A stretch of DNA of 47,662 nucleotides, from contig JAJYCJ010000013.1 in the NCBI GenBank assembly GCA_021778515.1, positions 1-47,662 of the forward strand. The letters are read 5' to 3'. Position numbers and translations under genes: made by a program. The notes under the pieces were generated by a model. It searched no databases. It saw nothing but the letters and a program-made list of their open reading frames with translations, and was not told the origin of the DNA. This document shows, piece after piece, positions 40,972-47,662 of this stretch (position 1 is the stretch's first letter; every line of letters starts with the position of its first letter). Source of the stretch: Acidobacteriota bacterium. GTDB taxonomy: Bacteria > Acidobacteriota > UBA4820 > DSQY01.

Positions 40972-41993
40972 AGACCTGGGCGAGAAGGGTGGCTCTGGCG
41001 GCCGGGCTGGCGGCCGCGGCCTGTGCCGTATTCGCTGTCTGGCTGGCCTGGGACTGGCACGAGCCCTATCCATCCCAGCCGAGAGTCGTCCTCGTGCACG
41101 TGCCCAGGGGCATGAGCGCAGGACAGGTCCTGGAGCGGATGGCGGGTGAAGGCGTCGTCCGGAGCCGGTTCTCGCTGAAACTCGCCTTCGCCCTGTTCGG
41201 CCATCCCAAGACTCTGAAGGCCGGAACCTACCGATTTGAAAGGCCCATGACACCCCTTCAGGTGGTGCAGATGTTGAACAGGGGCGAGGTCTTGCTCACG
41301 AAGGTGACCATCCCCGAAGGGCTGCGCCGCGACGAGGTGGCCCACTTGCTGGCGGCGGCCGGCCTGGGCCGCGAAAAGGCATTCCTGAGGCTCACCTCCG
41401 ATCCGGCCCTGATCCGGGACCTCGACCCCGCGGCCACCACGCTGGAGGGGTATCTCTTTCCGGAGACCTATCTGATGGACCCGGATCTGCGGGAGGAGGC
41501 CGTTCTGAAGGTGCTCGTGGCGAGTTTCCGATCGTGGTGGGAGAAGATCGGACTGCCCAATTCGGGCGGCATGCCGATCCGCGAAGTGGTCACCTTGGCT
41601 TCCCTGGTGGAGAAGGAGACGGCCGCGCCGCAGGAGCGTCCCCTGGTGGCGGACGTTTTCTTGAACCGGCTGCGCATCGGCATGCCGCTCCAGACCGACC
41701 CCACCATCGTGTACGCCGAAACCATCGGCGGCGTGTACCGGGGGTACCTCACCCGACAGGATTGGGAATACGCGAGTCCCTACAACACGTATCTCCACGC
41801 GGGCCTCCCGCCGGGGCCCATCTGCAGCCCCGGCAAGGCCTCCCTTGATGCGGTGCTCCACCCGACCCCATCCGACTACCTCTACTTCGTAAGCCGGAAC
41901 GACGGGACGCACTATTTCTCCCGAACGCTCGCCGAGCACGACCGGGCGGTGGACCGGTTCCAGCGGCGGGCGGGCGCGGCCGGAATCCGGTGA
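40968..41993 (+). CDS. mltG: Endolytic murein transglycosylase MltG
   Basis: A 341-residue membrane-anchored enzyme that cuts nascent peptidoglycan strands. An N-terminal membrane helix lies at about 8-28. A LysM-like segment follows (VPRGMSAGQVLERMAGEGVV). The YceG domain shows LEGYLFPETY (from 159), the catalytic glutamates in ASLVEKETAAPQER (Glu215/Glu217), RLRIGMPLQTDPTIVY and YNTYLHAGLPPGPICSPG. Length is typical. It overlaps ruvX at the 5' end and trmJ at the 3' end, a common gene order. Confidence 0.96.
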   Translation: MKTWARRVALAAGLAAAACAVFAVWLAWDWHEPYPSQPRVVLVHVPRGMSAGQVLERMAGEGVVRSRFSLKLAFALFGHPKTLKAGTYRFERPMTPLQVVQMLNRGEVLLTKVTIPEGLRRDEVAHLLAAAGLGREKAFLRLTSDPALIRDLDPAATTLEGYLFPETYLMDPDLREEAVLKVLVASFRSWWEKIGLPNSGGMPIREVVTLASLVEKETAAPQERPLVADVFLNRLRIGMPLQTDPTIVYAETIGGVYRGYLTRQDWEYASPYNTYLHAGLPPGPICSPGKASLDAVLHPTPSDYLYFVSRNDGTHYFSRTLAEHDRAVDRFQRRAGAAGIR

Positions 41994-42730
41994 TGGCCCC
42001 GCTTCGGTTCATCCTGGTCCGTCCCAGGACTCCCGCCAACGTCGGCTCCGTGGCGCGGGCCATGAAGAACTTCGGCTTCCGGGATCTCGTCCTGGTGGAT
42101 CCGCGCCTTCACCGCTCGCAGGACCTTCCGGGCTCTCCGCCCCTCTTCGAGACCGAGTCCCGGCGCACGGCGTGGGGGGCCGTAGACGTTCTCGGCGCCG
42201 CCAGGACCGCCGGCTCTCTCGAAGAGGCTGTGGCGGGGTGCCAGGTGGTGTTGGCCACCTCCCCGCATGCCCACGCCAATCTGTCCACCCTGACGCCAGA
42301 GGCGGCGGCGGATCTCGTCGGGCGGCCCGGCGTGGAGGCGGCGCTCGTCTTCGGCTCCGAGTCGTCGGGGCTCACCCTGCGGGAACTTTCGATGTGCGGG
42401 CGGGTCGTGGTGATTCCCACGGACCCGGGATACCGGGACCTGAACGTGGCGCAGTCCGCGGTCTTGATGGCCTACCTGGTCTTCCGGGCCGGAGGAGGGG
42501 CCGCGCCGGCGGCCGCGCCGGAGCCGGCGGGCCACGAGCAGGTGGAGGCGGTTGCGCAGGATCTGTTCGAGGTGGCGGAGCGGATCCGCTTCATCCGGCA
42601 CCCCGGCGCCCCCGTGGGCCGGGAGCTCCGCTCCATGCTGCATCGGATCGGATTGTCCAAACGCGAGGCCGGCCTGCTCCGGAGCTTGATCCGCCGCCTG
42701 AAGCCCCACCTGTCCCAGGCCTCTGAATAG
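41993..42730 (+). CDS. trmJ: tRNA/rRNA 2'-O-methyltransferase, TrmJ-like (SPOUT)
   Basis: A 245-residue SpoU-class methyltransferase. The N-terminal FILVRPRTPANVGSVARAMKNFGF, the middle ALVFGSESSGLT and the PTDPGYRDLNVAQSAVLMAYL are the three SPOUT motifs, in the TrmJ form. TrmJ methylates position 32 of tRNA. The C-terminal helical part carries RSMLHRIGLSKREAGLLRSLIRR. Starts at GTG 41990 and ATG 41993 are both in frame; ATG 41993 overlaps the mltG stop by 1 nt and was chosen. It ends 13 nt from a convergent gene. Confidence 0.92.
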   Translation: MAPLRFILVRPRTPANVGSVARAMKNFGFRDLVLVDPRLHRSQDLPGSPPLFETESRRTAWGAVDVLGAARTAGSLEEAVAGCQVVLATSPHAHANLSTLTPEAAADLVGRPGVEAALVFGSESSGLTLRELSMCGRVVVIPTDPGYRDLNVAQSAVLMAYLVFRAGGGAAPAAAPEPAGHEQVEAVAQDLFEVAERIRFIRHPGAPVGRELRSMLHRIGLSKREAGLLRSLIRRLKPHLSQASE

Positions 42731-42743
42731 CCCCAGCTTCGCA

Positions 42744-44048
42744 TCACCCGGTGATTCGGACATCCTCGAAGAGGGCCGTCGTTCCAGCGGTTCCGCCGGG
42801 AAAGGTGAGCGGCTCGCCAGCCACCCGGGCGAGCTTGAGAAGAAGGTCCGGCAGGGCGTCGGCCAGGCAGACCGGCCCCACCGGCTCCGCCGGCTGGCCG
42901 TCCCGAACCGCCCATCCCCACCCCGTGAGAAGGCGGCCGTATCCGGCGTGGAAAGGGGGCGAGCCGGCCAGTTCTTCCAGGTAGAGGCAAGGACGGGCCT
43001 TTTCGAGCAGCGCCTCGGGGGTGATGCCCGGCTCTCCCGCCAGGTAGAGGTTGTGAAAGCCGATCTCGGGCAAGTGAGCGAAGCCCCGGCGGAGGCCGTG
43101 CCCCGTGCTCGCAAGCCCGGCCTTGGCGGCGGAGCCGCAATGGTGGGCTAGGGCCCGCAGGATGCCCTTCGCCGCCAGGCAAAGAGGTTCTGCCGACACC
43201 CCCTCATCGTCGAAGGGCGAGCTCCCGGCGCCGGGAAGCCGGGGGTCATCCACGAGCGTCATGGCCCCCGAGCCGACCGCTTCACCGAGGATCGGCCTCC
43301 AGGACCGCTCGCCCTCGCCCGCAAGATGGGGCGTGAGGCGCTGCAGAAGGGAGGCCGTCGCCCAGGGGCCCAGTACTACGGTGGTCATGGCCGGAAACGG
43401 AGCCTTGCGGGCCGCCAGAGCGGCCGTCCGCATGGAGGCCCGGCGGCCTGCGGAGGCGGGGTCCAGGTCCCAGGCCGTGGCCCCAAACTGGGAGAAACGG
43501 CCGGAGAGGTCCCCCGAGTCGGTCCTGCAGGCTACGGACAGGGAGGAGCGGCGCCGCTCAAAGGCCACGGCGAGGCCGTGGCTGTTGCGGATGCTGATGC
43601 GGTCCTCGGCCTGGCGCAGGCGGCACTCCCCGACCGCCAGGCCGGGGCCGCGGGCGCCGGACGCCGCTTCCCTGAGCATGGATTCCGCTTCCCGCCAATC
43701 GAGCGGGGCCGCCGGCGAGGTTGCTTGGGGGCCGCTCGCGGCCCCGCCTGGATGCTCTGCCAAAGGCCATGGCGCTTCGGGATCGGCGGACCGGACCACC
43801 GCATCGAGGCGGTCCAGAAGATCCACGAGTCCCTGCGGGCCCAGGTTCGTGGTGGAGACAAAGCCCCGCCTGTCTCGGCGGCAGGCCCGGATCCCGAGCC
43901 CGGCCTCCTCGATGGCCAGAAATTTGAGATCGGAATCCCCGGTGAGCAGAGCGGTCCGCGCGGTGCGCCGGAGGTGATAGGTCTCCCAGGCGTCGAATCC
44001 GGCAGCGGACAACAGCGCGACGCCCCGGCTCGGGTCGGAGTCGGTCAT
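42744..44048 (-). CDS. TldD/PmbA-family protein (PmbA-like, divergent)
   Basis: A 434-residue member of the TldD/PmbA family of modulators of small-protein processing. The PmbA-like parts are DWREAESMLREA, RNSHGLAVAFERR, the AARKAPFPAMTTVVLGPWATASLL segment, SPFDDEGVSAEP with LASTGHGLRR and the LYLEELAGSP segment. The TldD metal site HExxxH is absent, as expected for the PmbA side, and the conserved C-terminal NF-type end is degenerate. No TldD partner is in the window. It is the last gene of the minus-strand operon, 22 nt after the LapB-like gene. Confidence 0.8.
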   Translation of the reverse strand: MTDSDPSRGVALLSAAGFDAWETYHLRRTARTALLTGDSDLKFLAIEEAGLGIRACRRDRRGFVSTTNLGPQGLVDLLDRLDAVVRSADPEAPWPLAEHPGGAASGPQATSPAAPLDWREAESMLREAASGARGPGLAVGECRLRQAEDRISIRNSHGLAVAFERRRSSLSVACRTDSGDLSGRFSQFGATAWDLDPASAGRRASMRTAALAARKAPFPAMTTVVLGPWATASLLQRLTPHLAGEGERSWRPILGEAVGSGAMTLVDDPRLPGAGSSPFDDEGVSAEPLCLAAKGILRALAHHCGSAAKAGLASTGHGLRRGFAHLPEIGFHNLYLAGEPGITPEALLEKARPCLYLEELAGSPPFHAGYGRLLTGWGWAVRDGQPAEPVGPVCLADALPDLLLKLARVAGEPLTFPGGTAGTTALFEDVRITG

Positions 44049-44070
44049 TGCAAACAGGGGGGTGGCGAAC

Positions 44071-45447
44071 TCATCGGGGCTTCCACTGGATCTCTTGGTA
44101 GAAGACCGGGCTGGGTTCGTGGATCTCCTGCATCAGCTCGTCGCGGAACGTGGGGAGAAAGGTGTCCCACCGCTGGCATTGGGTGCAGTAGTCCCTCCAC
44201 TCGGGAGAGGGCTGGTGGCAGGAGGTGCACTCGTAGTTGAATTCGAAGGGATCCAAAATCCGTATGACTTCCCGGTAGTGGTCGCAGGCCTTGGCAAGGT
44301 CTCCGCGCCTCTCCCTCACCCGTCCCAGGTAATACTGGAGAAGGCCCGACTGACCGACGTTGCCCTCGACCTCCCTGAGGATGTGCTCAGCCCGGTCGAG
44401 GATCTCTAGCCGGTAGAAGAACCGCCCGAGCAGGAACTTGGGCAGGACCTTCCGATCCGTGGACGCGATGAGGGCTTGGTACTGCTGGATGGCGCCCTCC
44501 GGGTCCCCCTTTTCGAGATAGAGCTGCTCCATGGCCAGAAGGCAGGTTGGGAATGCATTCTTGCGGTATCCGTCGATGTAGGTCTCCACCGCCTTCTGCT
44601 CCTCGCCGTTCAAGAGGTAGGCTTCGGCGAGCTTCAGGTAGGTGGCCTGAAACGCCGGATACTTCTTTCTGACCTTTTCCAGCTGGGCGATGGCCTCGCC
44701 GTGCTTGTCCTGGAGCAGGAGATCCACCCCGATCTGGTACAGCAGGCCGGGCGTGAACGGAGCGTCCGCGACCCGCTCCTCCTCCAGAACCCGCGCCTCT
44801 CCGATGTGGTCCTGGATCTCGAGGGCCCGGCGCCAATTGCCTTCTTTGATGTACAGGTCCCTCAGCATCCGCATGCCCTTGAGGGCCCGGCGGGGCTGAA
44901 TGCGGATGATTTCCAGCAGGTACCGCTTGGCCTCCTCGTGGTCCTGGAGCGCCAGGGCATCTTCGGTGAGCGCATAGAGCGTCGGGATGTCCTCCGGGTG
45001 CTCGTTGAGAGCCTCCCGGTGGTAGGTCAGCGCCTCTTGGGGACGGTCGGCGGAGCGGAGGGCATCGCCCAGCTTGAGGAGCGCGGGCAGATAGTTGGGC
45101 TGAGACTCCAGGGCGTGTTGGAAGTGGTTGATGGCTTCCAGCGGCCGGCTGCCCAGGACGGCGTCGAGGCCCTTGAGATAGTGCTCCTCGGCCGCCCTCT
45201 CGCTCTGACGCCTCAGATCCGTCAGCCAGCGCCGCACCACCTGGGCCAACCCGCTGGCCGCGATCCAAACGGCGAAGCTGAGGAAGCCGGCCAGGAGGGC
45301 GACCGTCAGCACCCACGCCATGGGGACTCGGAGCCCGAAGAAGATGAAGGGCTCTCTCAGGACCTCCACGTTCCTGGAGACGAGTCCGAGCAAGAGGGCC
45401 ATCAACAGGATCAGCGTCCCGGTGATGAGGGCGGTTTTCAGGCGCAT
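44071..45447 (-). CDS. LapA/LapB-like fusion: membrane-anchored TPR protein with rubredoxin-type zinc site
   Basis: A 458-residue inner-membrane protein. Two N-terminal membrane helices (about 5-25 and 43-67) enclose VSRNVEVLREPFIFFGLRVP, the arrangement of LapA (DUF1049/PF06305). A charged helix and then about nine TPR units (about 88-390) follow. The end carries CTSC (407-410) and CTQC (421-424), the rubredoxin-like zinc site of LapB/YciM. LapB controls LPS synthesis through FtsH and LpxC in E. coli, where LapA and LapB are separate neighbours. Here both appear in one chain. The gene lies between the DksA-like and PmbA-like genes. Confidence 0.82.
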   Translation of the reverse strand: MRLKTALITGTLILLMALLLGLVSRNVEVLREPFIFFGLRVPMAWVLTVALLAGFLSFAVWIAASGLAQVVRRWLTDLRRQSERAAEEHYLKGLDAVLGSRPLEAINHFQHALESQPNYLPALLKLGDALRSADRPQEALTYHREALNEHPEDIPTLYALTEDALALQDHEEAKRYLLEIIRIQPRRALKGMRMLRDLYIKEGNWRRALEIQDHIGEARVLEEERVADAPFTPGLLYQIGVDLLLQDKHGEAIAQLEKVRKKYPAFQATYLKLAEAYLLNGEEQKAVETYIDGYRKNAFPTCLLAMEQLYLEKGDPEGAIQQYQALIASTDRKVLPKFLLGRFFYRLEILDRAEHILREVEGNVGQSGLLQYYLGRVRERRGDLAKACDHYREVIRILDPFEFNYECTSCHQPSPEWRDYCTQCQRWDTFLPTFRDELMQEIHEPSPVFYQEIQWKPR

Positions 45448-45457
45448 GCCGATTCGG

Positions 45458-45817
45458 TCACTCGATGAGCCCGCGTTCCTGCAAATCCTGGCACTCGAGG
45501 CAGTGGCGGGCCCAGGGAACGGCCTCGAGGCGCTTTCGCTGGATGGGCTTGCCGCAGTGGACGCACTCCCCGTAGCCTCCCTCCGTTACGATGACCCGGA
45601 GCGCCTCGTCAATCCGCCGCATGATCTTCCGGTCCGCGTCCGAGAGGGAGTACCAGAACTCCTTGTTGTAGTTGGCGGAGGCCTCGTCGGCCGAGTCCAG
45701 CGCTCCGTCCGCCCCCGCGTCCCCGCTCCTGGAGAGCTTATCGCGGTAGGCGCTCTGGAGTTCCGCCCTCTTGTCCAGGAGCAGCTTCTCGAAGTGCTTC
45801 AGGGTCTTCTTGTCCAT
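45458..45817 (-). CDS. DksA/TraR-type C4 zinc-finger protein
   Basis: A 119-residue transcription factor that binds the RNA polymerase secondary channel or a related partner. A helical hairpin (residues 1-75, with the acidic DGALDSADEASA near the tip region) leads to the zinc finger CVHC...CLEC with GKPIQRKRLEAVPWARH between. It is shorter than DksA (151 in E. coli). It lies 17 nt after rlmH and 10 nt before the LapB-like gene. Confidence 0.92.
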   Translation of the reverse strand: MDKKTLKHFEKLLLDKRAELQSAYRDKLSRSGDAGADGALDSADEASANYNKEFWYSLSDADRKIMRRIDEALRVIVTEGGYGECVHCGKPIQRKRLEAVPWARHCLECQDLQERGLIE

Positions 45818-45834
45818 GGAGACTCCTCTTCACG

Positions 45835-46296
45835 CTATTTGGAGTAGGCCCTTCCCGTGCAGTGGGCGAAGGCTCGATAGACTTGTTCGGCGAGGACCAG
45901 CGTGGCCATGTCGTGAGTGAAGGTCATGGGAGAGAGGCTCAGCTGGATCTCGGCGAGATCGAGGGCCTCACGGCCCAGGCCGTGGGGGCCGCCCACGAGA
46001 AAGGCCACGCGCTTGCCGGCGTCCTTCTGGCGCTGCAGGAGGCAGGCGAAGCCGTCGCTGTCCATCGTCCGGCCTCCGGGGTCCAGAGCCACGGCCAAGC
46101 AGCCCTTGGGAATCCGTCGGACCAGGAAGCTCGCCTCTTCCGTCTTGCACGCCTGGGGCTCCTTCTTGCGGGAGGACCGAACGGGCTCGACGCGGAACCT
46201 CCACTCCCCTCCGACCATCTTCACGTAACGCTCCACGGTGCGCCCGATCCCCTCGTCCGAGATCCTTCCCACGTGCAACAGCAAGATCTCCCACAT
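45835..46296 (-). CDS. rlmH: 23S rRNA (pseudouridine1915-N3)-methyltransferase RlmH
   Basis: A 153-residue SPOUT methyltransferase that modifies helix 69 of 23S rRNA. The SAM-binding knot is FLVGGPHGLGREAL and the C-terminal LSPMTFTHDMATLVLAEQVYRAF is the family end; ALDPGGRTMDSDGFA precedes them. Length matches E. coli RlmH (155). It follows the degenerate activator gene by 22 nt. RsfS and RlmH are commonly neighbours; here one gene separates them. Confidence 0.96.
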   Translation of the reverse strand: MWEILLLHVGRISDEGIGRTVERYVKMVGGEWRFRVEPVRSSRKKEPQACKTEEASFLVRRIPKGCLAVALDPGGRTMDSDGFACLLQRQKDAGKRVAFLVGGPHGLGREALDLAEIQLSLSPMTFTHDMATLVLAEQVYRAFAHCTGRAYSK

Positions 46297-46318
46297 CCGA
46301 TTGGCCTCACACTATACC

Positions 46319-47242
46319 CTATCTGACTTCGCCCCTCAAATGACTCCAGAGGGCCTTGCGGCTGATTCCCAACCACTTCGCGGCCTGGGTCCGGTTGCCG
46401 CCTACGCGGGCCAGGACCTCGTGCATGTATGCGTCCCGAAGTTCCGACAGCGTGAGGCGCTGGCGGATCGCGGTCTCCAGGCGCTCGCCTCCGCCCCAGA
46501 AGGCCGGCGGCAGATCCGCCGGGGTGAGGGGGTCCGCCCCCACCATGGCCAAGTGTTCCATCCGGTGGGCGAGCTCCCGGCAGTTCCCCGGCCAGGCGTG
46601 GCTCTTCAGGGCGTCGATGAGCTCCTGGGACATGCGGGGTTTCTCGCGGTGGTTCCGGCGGCAGGTTTGGGCGAGGAAGAAGTCGGCGAGGATCGGGATG
46701 TCTCCGGGCCGCTGGGCGAGCGGCGGGATCTCGATCCGGATGACGTCCAGCCGGTAGAGAAGGTCGGGCCGGAGGATTCCCCGCTGGACGAGGAGCTCGG
46801 GGGAGTCCAGGAAGGTCGCGCACAGGCGGGCCAGGACCTGAATGGGGCGGCCACCACCCACCCGTTCCACCTGGCGGGTTTCGAGGACTCGCAGCAGGGC
46901 GGCCTGCTGATGGCTCGGCAGTGCCTCCACGCCCGCCATGCAGAGCGTCCCCTCTCCGGCCCTCTCGAAGAGACCCGGCCTCTCCGCCACGTCCGTCGCG
47001 GTTCCCGAATGGACGCCGAAGAGTTCGGCCTCCAGAAGGGTCTCGGGTGCCGCCCCGGTGTGCCATTCCAAAAAGGGTCCCCGACGGGGACCCCAGTGAT
47101 GGATCCATTGGGCCAGGTGGCTCTTCCCGCATCCCGTCGGTCCCACGAGGAGCACGGGGCTGGATTCGCGCGCCACCCGCCGGGCCAACTGCATCACCGC
47201 CCGGAAGGCCGGGTCCCGGCCCACCGTTCGGGGAGGAGTCAC
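46319..47242 (-). CDS. Sigma-54-activator-like protein, degenerate AAA+ domain with Fis-type HTH
   Basis: A 307-residue protein made of an AAA+ domain of the bacterial enhancer-binding type and a C-terminal Fis-like HTH (about 265-305, GGNRTQAAKWLGISRKALWSHLR). There is no N-terminal receiver or sensor domain. Walker A is intact (GPTGCGKS, 34-41). The GAFTGA loop after ELFG is GTATDV (80-85), and the Walker B acidic pair is lost (GTLCMAG, where DE would be Ala103-Gly104). The R-finger region LRPDLLYRLDV is kept. It probably cannot remodel sigma-54 holoenzyme. Start: GTG 47242 overlaps the rsfS stop (GTGA); a longer frame would overlap rsfS more. Confidence 0.85.
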   Translation of the reverse strand: MTPPRTVGRDPAFRAVMQLARRVARESSPVLLVGPTGCGKSHLAQWIHHWGPRRGPFLEWHTGAAPETLLEAELFGVHSGTATDVAERPGLFERAGEGTLCMAGVEALPSHQQAALLRVLETRQVERVGGGRPIQVLARLCATFLDSPELLVQRGILRPDLLYRLDVIRIEIPPLAQRPGDIPILADFFLAQTCRRNHREKPRMSQELIDALKSHAWPGNCRELAHRMEHLAMVGADPLTPADLPPAFWGGGERLETAIRQRLTLSELRDAYMHEVLARVGGNRTQAAKWLGISRKALWSHLRGEVR

Positions 47243-47586
47243 GGCGCTACCCGAGGGGCGTCCATCCAGATGCGTTCCAGGCTGTAAAATTCGCGCTTGT
47301 CCTCCAGCATCAGGTGGATGATGAAGGAGCCGTAGTCGAGGAGCACCCACTGGCCGTGGGAGAGGCCTTCCACGTGGTGGGGCCGGAGTTGGAACTCCTC
47401 CCGGAGGGCATCCTGCAGGTCGCGGGCCAGAGCCTGAACCTGCCGGGTATTGGTGCCGTGGGCTATGGCGAAGTAGTCGGTCATGCTCGTCAACTTGCGA
47501 AGGTCCAGGATGACGGGGTCCAGAGCCTTCCCATCCTCCAGGATTCTCACGATCCCCGCCAGGACTTCTCTCTCATCAGCCTTCAC
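47239..47586 (-). CDS. rsfS: Ribosomal silencing factor RsfS
   Basis: A 115-residue protein that binds L14 and blocks subunit joining under starvation. It shows ILDLRKLTSMTDYFAIAHGTNTRQVQALA, VEGLSHGQWVLLDYGSFIIHLM and the final YSLERIW, all typical. I chose GTG 47586, which has AGGAGG 5 nt upstream and gives the usual length; GTG 47625 would add 13 residues and has a weaker AAGGG site. It heads the minus-strand operon. Its TGA overlaps the next gene. Confidence 0.95.
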   Translation of the reverse strand: MKADEREVLAGIVRILEDGKALDPVILDLRKLTSMTDYFAIAHGTNTRQVQALARDLQDALREEFQLRPHHVEGLSHGQWVLLDYGSFIIHLMLEDKREFYSLERIWMDAPRVAP

Positions 47587-47591
47587 CGGTT

Positions 47592-47597
47592 CCTCCT
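47592..47597 (-). promoter_or_regulatory. Ribosome binding site deciding the rsfS start
   Basis: AGGAGG on the minus strand, 5 nt from GTG 47586. This favours the shorter RsfS over one beginning at GTG 47625. Confidence 0.6.
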
Positions 47598-47644
47598 CCC
47601 CGACGGCGCGCCTGGATTCATCCACGATAGAGCCCTTCCTTCCG

Positions 47645-47650
47645 AATATA
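47645..47650 (-). promoter_or_regulatory. -10 element of the probable rsfS operon promoter
   Basis: TATATT on the minus strand, the same -10 as in two near-consensus promoters of this window. The matching -35 would lie just past the right edge of the window and cannot be seen. Confidence 0.4.
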
Positions 47651-47662
47651 AGCCGCCACGCA

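Noticed and set aside
1-47662. CRISPR arrays, rRNA, tRNA, IS elements, restriction or toxin-antitoxin systems
   Set aside because: No regularly spaced repeats, RNA gene signatures, transposases or defence-type genes were recognised in the window.

Overview
This 47.7 kb window is chromosomal DNA from a GC-rich Gram-negative (diderm) bacterium. Lipopolysaccharide genes (a Kdo-kinase-like protein, a heptose-7-phosphate kinase, a LapA/LapB-type assembly protein), many lipoprotein signal sequences and quinone genes of the UbiA/UbiX/UbiE type support this. The gene content would fit an Acidobacteriota-like or deltaproteobacterial-grade lineage, but no rRNA gene is present, so that placement is a guess. 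I see no tRNA or rRNA gene, prophage, insertion sequence or CRISPR array. Most of the window is densely packed housekeeping DNA with many 1-11 bp gene overlaps.

Region by region: (1) 1-4706: the C-terminus of ribosomal protein L17, rarA, a TPR protein and an mtaB-type tRNA methylthiotransferase (CTG start), converging on a Kdo-kinase-like gene. (2) 4829-9715: a CoA-disulfide-reductase-like flavoprotein, a perfect 13-bp inverted repeat, an unknown secreted protein, a DUF3124 protein and a short MgtE-like transporter. (3) 9800-12339, minus strand: ubiA, ubiX and a multi-pass membrane protein. (4) 12634-16354: a Bcp-type peroxiredoxin, an EVE-domain protein, a patatin lipoprotein, another lipoprotein and two flavoproteins, converging on a small membrane protein and a YjbQ protein. 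(5) 17463-20115: ECF sigma factor, zinc-binding anti-sigma-like protein, smpB and aroA, converging on an O-methyltransferase. (6) 21238-27185: hisS-aspS, a lipoprotein, coaBC and a type 4 uracil-DNA glycosylase. (7) 27186-27772: a regulatory-rich intergenic stretch with a compact minus-strand transcription unit for a possible 62-residue protein. (8) 27773-29890, minus strand: glnA followed by a DUF1318 lipoprotein. (9) 30119-33313: mutS and an hsp20 gene with an AT-rich, dyad-flanked promoter and a clear terminator. (10) 33478-38747: a small ORF and a GldA/GldF/GldG/DUF4340-type ABC cassette plus a DUF2752 protein. (11) 38767-42730: heptose kinase, ubiE/menG, ruvX, mltG and trmJ. (12) 42744-47586, minus strand: an apparent operon rsfS, degenerate sigma-54-activator-like gene, rlmH, dksA/traR-like gene, LapA-LapB-like fusion, PmbA-like gene.

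Several promoters can be read directly. They repeatedly show a -35 starting TTG, a 17-bp spacer and a TATATT/TAGAAT/CATAAT-like -10, so the housekeeping promoter of this organism is close to the E. coli sigma-70 consensus. At least one and perhaps two genes look leaderless.

The most notable items are the sigma-54-activator homologue that has lost both its GAFTGA loop and its Walker B acidic pair, the single-chain LapA/LapB-like protein, the small promoter-ORF-hairpin unit at about 27.4 kb, and the dyad-decorated hsp20 promoter. I did not find a clear new multi-gene defence or mobile system.
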